Assembly (NCBI RefSeq): GCF_000519185.1
Contig: NZ_JAFA01000019.1
Location: forward strand, 103,522-167,521
Direction: 5' to 3'
DNA from: Paraburkholderia nodosa DSM 21604
Lineage (GTDB): Bacteria > Pseudomonadota > Gammaproteobacteria > Burkholderiales > Burkholderiaceae
Length of the DNA stretch: 64,000 nt
Shown here one piece after another: positions 9,904-18,761 of the stretch (position 1 is its first letter; the number at the start of each line of letters is the position of its first letter). The translations under genes were made by a program, and so were the position numbers. A model generated the notes under the pieces. It saw only the letters and a program-made list of their open reading frames with translations, did not search any database and was not told where the DNA came from.

Positions 9904-11061
9904 TCACCCCGCCTTGCGGCGCTCCCGCACCGCCTGCGCCAGCCCGTCCAGCACCGGCGCCGTCTGCGCCCAGCTGATGCACGCGTCGGTGATCGACACG
10001 CCGCGCTTGAGCGGCACGCCCGGCTTCTGGTCCTGGCGCCCCTCTTCGAGATGGCTCTCGATCATCACGCCGACAATGCGTTTGTCGCCGCCCGCCAGCT
10101 GCTCGCCGATATCGCGCGCCACGTCGATCTGGCGCTGATGCGCCTTGTTCGAGTTCGCGTGCGAGCAGTCGATCATGACCTGTTCGCGCAGCCCCGCCTT
10201 CGCGAGCGACGCGCAGCACGCCGCCACGGAAGCCGCATCGTAATTCGGCCCGCTCTTGCCGCCGCGCAGGATCACGTGGCAGTCGTCGTTGCCGCGCGTT
10301 TCGAAGATCGCGGCCATGCCCATCTTCGTCATGCCCATGAACGCATGGCTCGCGCGCGCCGCGACGATGGCGTCGGCGGCCACCTGCACGCCGCCGTCGG
10401 TGCCGTTCTTGAAGCCGATTGGGCACGAGAGGCCGGAGGCGAGCTGCCGGTGGCTCTGGCTTTCGGTCGTGCGCGCGCCGATCGCGCCCCACGCCACGAG
10501 GTCGGCGATGAATTGCGGGCTCAGCAGATCGAGGAATTCCGTGGCCGTGGGCAGGCCGAGCGCGTTGATGTCGAGCAGCAGCTGGCGCGCGGCGCGCAGG
10601 CCCTCGTTGATGCGGAAGCTGCCATCCAGACGCGGGTCGTTGATATAGCCCTTCCAACCCACCGTGGTGCGCGGCTTCTCGAAGTACACGCGCATGACGA
10701 TCAGCAGGTCGTCCTCGAGCGTATCGGCCTTCGCCTTGAGCAGCTTCGCGTATTCGATCGCCTGGTCGTGGTCGTGGATCGAGCACGGGCCCACCACCAC
10801 CACGAGCCGGTCGTCGCGCTGCGCGAGCACTTCGGCGATCTCGCCGCGGCTCGTTTCGACGAGCGTTTGCGTCTCCTGCGGCACCGGCAGCTCGTCGAGC
10901 AGCAGCGCGGGCGAGATGAGCGGCCGCACGGCGCCGATGCGCGTGTCGTCGATGCGGGTCGTGTCCTGGGTGGCGTCGGCCACGCCGACTTCCTGGTCGT
11001 GCTGCGGATTGTCGATACGGCTCAAGATGTTCTCCAACTGCGCTTTTGACGCGCGCATCAT
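9904..11061 (-). CDS. aroG: 3-deoxy-7-phosphoheptulonate synthase (DAHP synthase, class I)
   Basis: This enzyme condenses phosphoenolpyruvate and erythrose 4-phosphate, the first step of the shikimate pathway. The 385-residue protein carries the class I signatures: GPCSIHD metal/PEP site near residue 80, RVYFEKPRTTVGWKG, GARTTESQSHR, GFKNGTDG and DCSHANSNK. The N-terminal 40 residues are an extension typical of regulatory subdomains. The start is one of two adjacent ATG codons (11061 or 11058). No strong ribosome site is seen, and the open frame upstream has no family character. Which aromatic amino acid inhibits it cannot be read safely. Confidence 0.92.
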   Translation of the reverse strand: MMRASKAQLENILSRIDNPQHDQEVGVADATQDTTRIDDTRIGAVRPLISPALLLDELPVPQETQTLVETSRGEIAEVLAQRDDRLVVVVGPCSIHDHDQAIEYAKLLKAKADTLEDDLLIVMRVYFEKPRTTVGWKGYINDPRLDGSFRINEGLRAARQLLLDINALGLPTATEFLDLLSPQFIADLVAWGAIGARTTESQSHRQLASGLSCPIGFKNGTDGGVQVAADAIVAARASHAFMGMTKMGMAAIFETRGNDDCHVILRGGKSGPNYDAASVAACCASLAKAGLREQVMIDCSHANSNKAHQRQIDVARDIGEQLAGGDKRIVGVMIESHLEEGRQDQKPGVPLKRGVSITDACISWAQTAPVLDGLAQAVRERRKAG

Positions 11062-11139
11062 GCATGTGTGGGGGATGAATGCGCGATTATCGCATCCGGT
11101 GCGCCGGCGGCATCCCGAAACGTCATCCTGAAACGAAAC

Positions 11140-11161
11140 GAGGCGGCCCGCAGACCGCCTC
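11140..11161 (-). terminator. Hairpin after the sterol-desaturase gene
   Basis: A 7-bp stem (GAGGCGG/CCGCCTC) with an 8-nt loop lies 31 bp past the 11193 stop codon. In minus-strand reading it is followed by CGTTTCGTTTC. This is a moderately convincing terminator separating the gene from aroG. Confidence 0.45.
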
Positions 11162-11192
11162 GCATGAGGAACCACAACGAACGCCGCGAAGC

Positions 11193-12200
11193 TCAGCGCG
11201 CCGCGTCCCCCAGCGGATACCCCTTGCCCGCGAGGCGCCGCGCGATGCGCACGAGCGCAAACCACTGCTGCGCGAGCAGGCCTTCGCCATAGTTCGCGCC
11301 TCGGCCATTCGGCGCGGGCAACTGGTCGCGAATGCCGGTAGGCTCATGTTCCTTGTTCCACGACGCCGTGCGGAACATCACGTCCCACCACGGAAACACC
11401 ACGCCGAAGTTGCAGCCGTAGCGCGTGCCTTCGTGGCCGTAGCCCACCGCGTGGTGGCGGCGATGGAAGGCCGGGCTCACGACGATGCGCTCGAGCAGCC
11501 AGCCGAACGGCAGCCGTGCGTTGACGTGCTGCACGCTCTGCATGAAGTTGCCCACCGCGACGAGCACAACATACTGTGAGGGCTGCACGCCGATGAAGAG
11601 CGACAAGGCCGCGAAGAACGCCGCGTTGATGATGTCGTCGAGGAAGTGGTTGCGGTCGTCGCACCACAACGACATCTGCTGCTGGCTGTGGTGAACCGCG
11701 TGCAGTTCCCACCAGACGCCGAAGCGATGCTGCCAGCGGTGATACCAGTACCCCGCAAAGTCGAGCACGACGAAGTAGATCAGGAACGAGACGATCGGCT
11801 TGTCGGTGACGCCGGGCCAGAGGCTATCCACGTCGATGTTCGGCACGCTGTAGATCGCCATCAGGCTCTGCCAGTGATTGAACAATGGCGTGAGCAGAAA
11901 GAAGAACGCGATGTTCAGAATGCCGAGTTTCGCGATCCACGTGTACCAGACGTCGGCGCGCAGCGCGCGGCGATTGCCCCAGTCTTCCGCGGGCCGCAGC
12001 GCTTCGAGCGGGCGCAGCAGCACATACGAGGCGCAGATCTGCAGCACGCCGACGATCACCCAGTAGAGCGCGTCATAGGTGTCCTCGTCGTAGCCCATCA
12101 GGCCGACCTTGTAGAAGATCGGCTGCACCACGTCCACGTAGACGAGCGTCTGCAGCCACGAAACGAGGTTGTCGGCCTGCGAAATCAGCGTATCGAGCAT
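11193..12200 (-). CDS. Sterol desaturase / fatty acid hydroxylase family protein
   Basis: This 335-residue integral membrane di-iron enzyme has four hydrophobic stretches (about 45-65, 88-108, 135-155 and 190-220). The histidine clusters of the family are present: HRWQHR near 155, HAVHHS near 168, NARLPF.. and FHRRHH near 240. The family hydroxylates or desaturates lipids and sterol-like substrates. The real substrate here is not evident; hopanoid or fatty acid modification is possible. It lies 13 bp downstream of the beta-propeller gene on the same strand, so the two are probably cotranscribed. Confidence 0.85.
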   Translation of the reverse strand: MLDTLISQADNLVSWLQTLVYVDVVQPIFYKVGLMGYDEDTYDALYWVIVGVLQICASYVLLRPLEALRPAEDWGNRRALRADVWYTWIAKLGILNIAFFFLLTPLFNHWQSLMAIYSVPNIDVDSLWPGVTDKPIVSFLIYFVVLDFAGYWYHRWQHRFGVWWELHAVHHSQQQMSLWCDDRNHFLDDIINAAFFAALSLFIGVQPSQYVVLVAVGNFMQSVQHVNARLPFGWLLERIVVSPAFHRRHHAVGYGHEGTRYGCNFGVVFPWWDVMFRTASWNKEHEPTGIRDQLPAPNGRGANYGEGLLAQQWFALVRIARRLAGKGYPLGDAAR

Positions 12201-12213
12201 CGGGACTCCCCAA

Positions 12214-13200
12214 TCAATCCGGGTTCGGCGCGTATACCGGCGCGCTGTTCGCGAAGTAGATGCCGTGCGGCGAGCGGCCCACTGCGATCGTATCGATCAG
12301 CTTGCGCGTGTTCAGGTCGATGATGCCCACATGCTTCGCGAAACGGAACGTCACCCAAAGGTAACGCTTGTCCGCCGAAAGTTCCATGTCGTCGGGACCT
12401 GGGCGCAGGCCCGTGATGTCGGCGACTTTCGTGAGCGTCGTGTAGTCGAGAATGCTGATCGTGCTCTCCACGCGATTCGACACGGCGATATGTTTGCCAT
12501 CGTCCAGGTTGCGGAAGTTATGCGCGCCGCGGCCGGTCTGGATCTTTTTCACGACCGTGCGGTTGTGCCAGTCCACCACGGCCACGTTGTCCTCGCCCGT
12601 CATGCCCACCAGCAGGTACTTGTCGCCCGGGGTCATCCACAGGCCGGCGGGCGTGTTGCCCACTGGCAGCTTCCAGAGCACCGTTTGCGTCGGCAGGTCG
12701 ATGGCGGCCACTTCGCCCGTGTCCTGCAGCGTGACGAACGCCGTCTTGTTGTCGGAGGCGAACGTGATGTGGCTCGGCGTTTTCCCGAGCGGAATGCGCT
12801 TGGCGATCGTGAGGTTCTGGCCGTCGTAGTGATAGACGTCCACGCGGTCGAGCCGCAGGCCCGCGGTCACGAACCATTTGTGGTCGGGCGAGAAGCCAAG
12901 CTGATACGGATCTTCAATGCCTTCGAGGCGGCGCTGTATCTGCCCCGTATGCGGGTCGAGGAACAGCAGGTCGTTCGACACCGAATCGGCGACGATGAGG
13001 GACTTGCCATCGGGCGTGATCATCAGGTGATGCGGTTCCTTGCCCGTGGGCTCGGTGCCGACCACCGTGCGGCTTGCCTGGTCGATGAGCGTGAGCTTCG
13101 CCTCGCCCGAGTCGAGCACGATGACCTTGTCGTCGGCGTGGGCGAGCGTGCCCCATGCGAGGCCGCTCATCAGCAGCGCAGTCGCGAGCGTTTTTTTCAT
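12214..13200 (-). CDS. Periplasmic YVTN-type beta-propeller protein
   Basis: This 328-residue exported protein has a Sec signal MKKTLATALLMSG..AHA, cleaved before DDKVIVLD. About seven blades of some 42 residues follow, of the form GxxPxxLxxTPDGKxLxVA...xNxVxVxD, typical of YVTN/surface-layer and cytochrome D1-like propellers. No haem motif is visible. The signal peptide fixes the start at 13200; a 13-residue upstream extension is open but lacks a ribosome site. It forms a pair with the downstream sterol-desaturase-like gene. Binding or scaffolding in the periplasm is the safest inference. Confidence 0.85.
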   Translation of the reverse strand: MKKTLATALLMSGLAWGTLAHADDKVIVLDSGEAKLTLIDQASRTVVGTEPTGKEPHHLMITPDGKSLIVADSVSNDLLFLDPHTGQIQRRLEGIEDPYQLGFSPDHKWFVTAGLRLDRVDVYHYDGQNLTIAKRIPLGKTPSHITFASDNKTAFVTLQDTGEVAAIDLPTQTVLWKLPVGNTPAGLWMTPGDKYLLVGMTGEDNVAVVDWHNRTVVKKIQTGRGAHNFRNLDDGKHIAVSNRVESTISILDYTTLTKVADITGLRPGPDDMELSADKRYLWVTFRFAKHVGIIDLNTRKLIDTIAVGRSPHGIYFANSAPVYAPNPD

Positions 13201-13437
13201 GTGAGCCGGTGTAAACGAAAAGATCGGGAATTCAGGCATTTCGTAAGGGAAAGAGAGCAGCGAAGGCGCGCCGCGCCGGTTTGTGCTGAGATAGTGCCAA
13301 GGCAGGCGCGCGGATTGCCTGCTTAACGCGTGAGGGCCCGATTCCGATGACGCACTTTCAACGTATTCGCAAATGTTCGATGCGTGCCATAGGGCGATGG
13401 GCTGCGCCTACAGACCCCGGATTGCGCGAGAAGTTGC

Positions 13438-14763
13438 ATGGATCATCGGACCCGCGATGACGAGGCGCAGCGCGCCCCCGACGGCCTCACCCGCAACACG
13501 GCCGCCGCGGTGCGCGAAGCGCTCGAAGGACGCCGCCGCGGCGTCGCCCTTCTGCTGCCGCTCGCGGGTCCGGCCGTGGTCGTCTCGGTGGCCTATATCG
13601 ACCCCGGCAATATCGCGACCAACATCCAGGCCGGTGCCCGCTACGGCTACGCGCTGCTATGGGTCGTGCTGCTCGCCAACGTCATCGCCATGCTGTTTCA
13701 GGGGCTTTCCGCGAAACTCGGCATCGCCACCGGGCGCAATCTCGCCGAACTGTGCCGCGACAGCCTGCCCGCGCCGCTCGTGTGGCTCATGTGGATCGTG
13801 AGCGAGATCGCGGCCATGGCCACCGATCTCGCCGAATTCCTCGGCGGCGCGATCGGCCTTGCGCTGCTCTTTCATTTGCCGCTGCTCGCCGGCATGGCGG
13901 TGACAGCCATCGTGACCTACGCGCTGCTGTTTCTCGAACGCGCGGGCTTCCGGCCGCTCGAACTGCTGATCGGCGCGCTCGTGGGCGTGATCGGCATTTG
14001 CTATGTTCTGGAGCTTTTCATTACGCCGATCGAGTGGCAGAGCGTGCTGCGCCACCTCGCCACGCCGCGCCTGCCCGACGCGCAAGCCGTGACGATCGCG
14101 GTGGGCATCATTGGCGCAACGGTCATGCCGCATGCACTCTTTCTGCACTCGGGGCTCACCCAGGCGCGGGTGCTCGCGCGCAACGACGCCGAGCGCAAAC
14201 GCCTCGTGAAGTTTTCTAACGTCGAGGTCGTGGTCGCGCTTACGGTGGCCGGGCTCATCAACATGGCGATGGTGGTCATGGCCTCCGGCGCGTTCCACCA
14301 GGGCTACGCGGATGTCGCCGAAATCGAGACCGCCTACCGCACGCTCGCGCCGCTGCTGGGCGCGGCGGCCGCCAGCATCTTCCTCGTCTCGCTGATCGCC
14401 TCGGGCATTTCGAGTTCGGTGGTCGGCACGCTCGCGGGGCAGATGATCATGCAGGGCTTCGTGAACTTCCGCATTCCGCTGTGGCTGCGCCGCGCGCTGA
14501 CGATGGTGCCGAGTTTCATCGTGGTGGCGCTGGGCGTGAACGCCACCGACGCGCTCGTCATGAGCCAGGTCGTGCTGAGCCTCGCGTTGCCGGTCCCGAT
14601 GGCCGCGCTCGTGTGGTTCACGTGCCGCCGCGACGTGATGGGGCCTCATCGCAATCGCACACTCACGGCGGCAGGGGCCGTGGCGGGCGCGTTCGCGGTG
14701 CTCTCGCTCAATGTCGTGCTGGTGCTCACGACGTTCGGCGTGGCGGTGCCGGGGCTCGGGTAA
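13438..14763 (+). CDS. Nramp family divalent metal transporter
   Basis: This 441-residue inner-membrane symporter has about 11 helices. The Nramp metal-site motif DPGN lies in helix 1 (YIDPGNIATN, about 53-62) and the helix 6 motif MPHALFLHSGL is present (about 230). Both are needed for Mn2+/Fe2+ coordination. It is probably a proton-coupled manganese or iron importer of the MntH type. It is transcribed divergently from the beta-propeller gene. The 237-bp spacer holds no clear riboswitch or Fur/MntR box that I can recognise. Confidence 0.9.
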   Translation: MDHRTRDDEAQRAPDGLTRNTAAAVREALEGRRRGVALLLPLAGPAVVVSVAYIDPGNIATNIQAGARYGYALLWVVLLANVIAMLFQGLSAKLGIATGRNLAELCRDSLPAPLVWLMWIVSEIAAMATDLAEFLGGAIGLALLFHLPLLAGMAVTAIVTYALLFLERAGFRPLELLIGALVGVIGICYVLELFITPIEWQSVLRHLATPRLPDAQAVTIAVGIIGATVMPHALFLHSGLTQARVLARNDAERKRLVKFSNVEVVVALTVAGLINMAMVVMASGAFHQGYADVAEIETAYRTLAPLLGAAAASIFLVSLIASGISSSVVGTLAGQMIMQGFVNFRIPLWLRRALTMVPSFIVVALGVNATDALVMSQVVLSLALPVPMAALVWFTCRRDVMGPHRNRTLTAAGAVAGAFAVLSLNVVLVLTTFGVAVPGLG

Positions 14764-14990
14764 AGATCAGCGCAATGCCAGTCGATGCATGGATGAACGG
14801 CCGGTCGGTTTATCGCCGAAGAAGTCGCGCGCAACGCCTCGTTCGCGCCATGCGTGCAAACTCGCGCGAAACCATGCACCATTAGCGTTTTCGCCGCGCC
14901 CCGCTCTTGCGACGGGTGCGGGTTTTGCAACCGCGCGCTAGCGGTCGTGCTCAACAACGTTGCCCACGCGCGCGTCACCTCCGACCTGCC

Positions 14991-16466
<1,476 letters not shown>

Positions 16467-16517
16467 TGTGAAGGACCGCGAGCGCCGCGCCGCATGCGGG
16501 GCGCTCGCAGCATGGCT

Positions 16518-16667
16518 TTACTGGTCGGCCGAATCAGGGCGAAAAAGGTCGAAGCCGGCGAACACGATCACACCGCTGAGTGCGATCAACGGCACCGAAT
16601 GGCGCCCGAAAAAAAGAACCGCGGCCGCAAGCCAGGTTGAAAGACAGAAAGCGCCGATGCGCCGCAT
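16518..16667 (-). CDS. Small two-helix membrane protein (49 aa), unlisted small ORF
   Basis: A 49-codon frame starts with ATG at 16667 after a good ribosome site (AGGGAG, 7-nt spacing) and ends TAA at 16518. The product reads MRRIGAFCLSTWLAAAVLFF, then GRHS, then VPLIALSGVIVFAGFDLF and a polar RPDSADQ tail. This is a positive-inside N-terminus with two short membrane segments. It fills the gap between zwf and the MarR gene and has normal codon use. I do not recognise a family. Confidence 0.6.
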   Translation of the reverse strand: MRRIGAFCLSTWLAAAVLFFGRHSVPLIALSGVIVFAGFDLFRPDSADQ

Positions 16668-16755
16668 GATGCCACTCCCTACTCTTTAATGCCCTTCTGA
16701 AGCGTGGCTGCGCATAAGACGTGCCGCGCGCTTTCAGCCCACCACCACCCCACCA

Positions 16756-17172
16756 TCAGCCCAACGTGGCCCGCGCCGTGCGCAGGCGCGAGACCGTATC
16801 CACGAACGCCTCCCCGCCGAGCGTGCGCTTCAGGCGGCTCGCGACCGTCGCGCTCGCGGCATTGAGCGCCTCGCGAATCGCCACGGCCTGCGCGGTGGGC
16901 ACGATCGCCACTTCGCGGCCGTCGCCCTCCGTGCGCTGGCGCTCCACGTAGCCGCGCGCCTCCAGGCCGTCGAGCACGCGCGTGGCCGTGGGCCGCGCGA
17001 TGGACAGCAGATCGGCCAGTTCGCGCTGCGGCAAACCGGGACGCTCCAGCACGGCGCGCAACATGAACCCCTGCGGCGGCGTTAGCTCGAAGCGCTCGAA
17101 GGCTTGCGCCCATTCGCGCTCGAGGCGCCGCGCGAGCGCCGTGGTGTTGAAATAAAGGCAATGATCGAACAT
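16756..17172 (-). CDS. MarR family transcriptional regulator
   Basis: This is a 138-residue winged-helix dimer. Helix-turn-helix residues LPQRELADLLSIARPTATRVLDGLEARGYVER (about 52-83) are followed by the wing with DGRE and a C-terminal dimerisation helix. The start at MFDHCLYFNT (17172) is favoured; an alternative ATG lies at 17190. It is divergent from the alcohol dehydrogenase across 190 bp, so control of that gene is plausible but unproven. No cysteine pattern of the OhrR type is evident. Confidence 0.82.
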   Translation of the reverse strand: MFDHCLYFNTTALARRLEREWAQAFERFELTPPQGFMLRAVLERPGLPQRELADLLSIARPTATRVLDGLEARGYVERQRTEGDGREVAIVPTAQAVAIREALNAASATVASRLKRTLGGEAFVDTVSRLRTARATLG

Positions 17173-17191
17173 GCGCACAGGGTAACCCAAT

Positions 17192-17203
17192 ATAGTTAGC
17201 TAT
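17192..17203. promoter_or_regulatory. Weak dyad between marR and the alcohol dehydrogenase
   Basis: ATAG-TTAG-CTAT, with 4-bp arms, lies just upstream of the MarR gene in a locally AT-rich patch. MarR proteins often bind such short dyads over their own promoter. The arms are too short to be conclusive. Confidence 0.25.
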
Positions 17204-17365
17204 GCAACGATATGCACCGAATGCACACGTCTGCCTGCTGACCAATCAAGCGCACAGCAGCAAAAATAGAACGACCGGACGAATTTATATCGCATCGGCT
17301 ATGATGCGAAGACGCCGCAATCGCCTGGCTGAGTCCCGCCGTACACAACACTCACGGAGACATCG

Positions 17366-18436
17366 ATGCAAATGCGCTGTTACTGCGTTATCCATCACGG
17401 CAAGCCGCTCGAACTGGTCGAGCGCGACGTGCCCGAGCCCAAAGGCACGGAGGTATTGCTGCGCGTGAAGGCCGCGGGCCTGTGCCATTCCGATCTGCAC
17501 ATCTGGGAAGGCTATTACGACCTGGGCGGCGGCAAGAAGCTCTCGCTCGCCGACCGCGGCATCAAGCTGCCGCTCACGCCGAGCCATGAAATCTGCGGCG
17601 AGGTCGTGGCGCTCGGCCCCGACGCGCAAGGCGCGCCGGAGGCGCTCGCGGCGGGCACGGCTGCAGTCGCGCATCCGTGGATCGGCTGCGGCGAATGCGC
17701 GGCCTGCCAGCGCAGCGAAGAAAATATCTGCGCGAAGCCACAGTCGCTCGGCGTGTTGCGTGACGGCGGCTTTGCCGATTACGTGATCGTGCCGCATCCG
17801 CGCTATCTCGTGGATCTCGCCGGCCTCGATCCCGTGAAGGCCGCGCCGCTCGCCTGCGCGGGCGTGACGACGTATTCGGCCGTGAAGAAGTTCGGCGCGC
17901 GCATCCACGAAGGCCCCGTCGTCGTGATCGGCGCGGGCGGCCTCGGCATGATGGCGCTCGAAGTGCTCAAGGCGATGGGCGCACAAGGCGCGATCGTCGT
18001 GGACGTGGACCCCGCCAAGCGCGAAGCCGCGCTGGCGGCGGGCGCGCTCGCAGCCATCGACGCGCGCGCGGACGACGCCGTGCAGCAGGTCATCGCGGCA
18101 ACGGGCGGCGGCGCACGTGCGGTGCTCGACCTCGTGGGCGCAACACCCACTGTCAAGCTCGCGCTCGACTCCTGCGCACGCGGCGGCCACGTGGTGATCG
18201 TCGGGCTGATGGGCGGCGACCTCACGCTCTCGCTGCCCATCATCCCGATGCGGCCGCTGAAGATCGAGGGCAGCTACGTGGGCACACTGCCCGAGCTGCG
18301 CGAACTCGTGACGCTGATGCGCGAAGGCAAGATGCAGCCCTCGCCGGTCTCTGTGCGGCCGCTCACGGAAATCAACGAGGCGTTCGAAGCGCTCGTGCAG
18401 GGCCTGGTGGTCGGGCGGCAAATACTGGTGCCCTGA
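17366..18436 (+). CDS. Zinc-dependent alcohol dehydrogenase (MDR superfamily)
   Basis: This 356-residue medium-chain dehydrogenase has the catalytic zinc ligand region AGLCHSDLH near 39 with the SHEICGEVV motif, and the structural zinc loop CGECAACQRSEENIC. The Rossmann motif VIGAGGLGMMALEV follows near 190. It is an NAD(P)-dependent alcohol or aldehyde oxidoreductase, substrate unknown. The start at 17366 has GGAGA upstream; the ATG at 17372 is the only alternative. A strong hairpin follows its stop codon. Confidence 0.9.
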   Translation: MQMRCYCVIHHGKPLELVERDVPEPKGTEVLLRVKAAGLCHSDLHIWEGYYDLGGGKKLSLADRGIKLPLTPSHEICGEVVALGPDAQGAPEALAAGTAAVAHPWIGCGECAACQRSEENICAKPQSLGVLRDGGFADYVIVPHPRYLVDLAGLDPVKAAPLACAGVTTYSAVKKFGARIHEGPVVVIGAGGLGMMALEVLKAMGAQGAIVVDVDPAKREAALAAGALAAIDARADDAVQQVIAATGGGARAVLDLVGATPTVKLALDSCARGGHVVIVGLMGGDLTLSLPIIPMRPLKIEGSYVGTLPELRELVTLMREGKMQPSPVSVRPLTEINEAFEALVQGLVVGRQILVP

Positions 18437-18442
18437 TGCGCT

Positions 18443-18478
18443 TCATCGCGCGCGGCCCGGTCCGGCCGCGCGCGATGA
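18443..18478 (+). terminator. 15-bp perfect hairpin after the alcohol dehydrogenase
   Basis: Arms 18443-18457 and 18464-18478 are perfect complements around a 6-nt loop, starting 7 bp past the stop codon. The stem is very GC-rich but lacks a downstream T run, so termination or 3'-end protection is inferred from position. Confidence 0.5.
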
Positions 18479-18540
18479 CGAATCGTTCGGAATTCGAATC
18501 AATCGGGGAGATCGGTTCACGGCGACGATCCCCCTTCTCC

Positions 18541-18661
18541 GCGCGCAAGCGCTTAAAACGCTTACGCGCCTATCCACGGCGCTCGCCCCGTTTTGCAAGC
18601 AATCTGCAAGCTTTTGCGGGCCGGATGCGCTTATTGCCCGAATAAGCGCACCGGATGCGCT
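18541..18661. promoter_or_regulatory. Cluster of inverted and direct repeats before the TPR glycosyltransferase
   Basis: The 325-bp gap upstream of the TPR gene carries no convincing gene. It contains an 11-bp dyad with one mismatch (18541-18551/18559-18569), a perfect 10-bp dyad TGCGCTTATT/AATAAGCGCA (18626-18635/18641-18650), and an exact 11-bp direct repeat CCGGATGCGCT at 18621 and 18651 flanking that dyad. The arrangement suggests a protein-binding or structured leader region. Confidence 0.45.
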
Positions 18662-18761
18662 CAATTCGCGCCGTTGACTGAGCACGAGCTGTCGTAATCT
18701 CGACACTGCCGCATTGTCCGTGTCGCCCACGCGCCGCCCCCCGTCTCTTACGATTTTCACT

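Noticed and set aside
9631..11049. Long plus-strand ORF opposite aroG
   Set aside because: It is antisense to a clear DAHP synthase, and its Arg/His-rich product is typical of shadow frames.
13201..13437. Manganese riboswitch before the Nramp transporter
   Set aside because: No conserved yybP-ykoY-like loops or strong terminator stem could be traced in the spacer.
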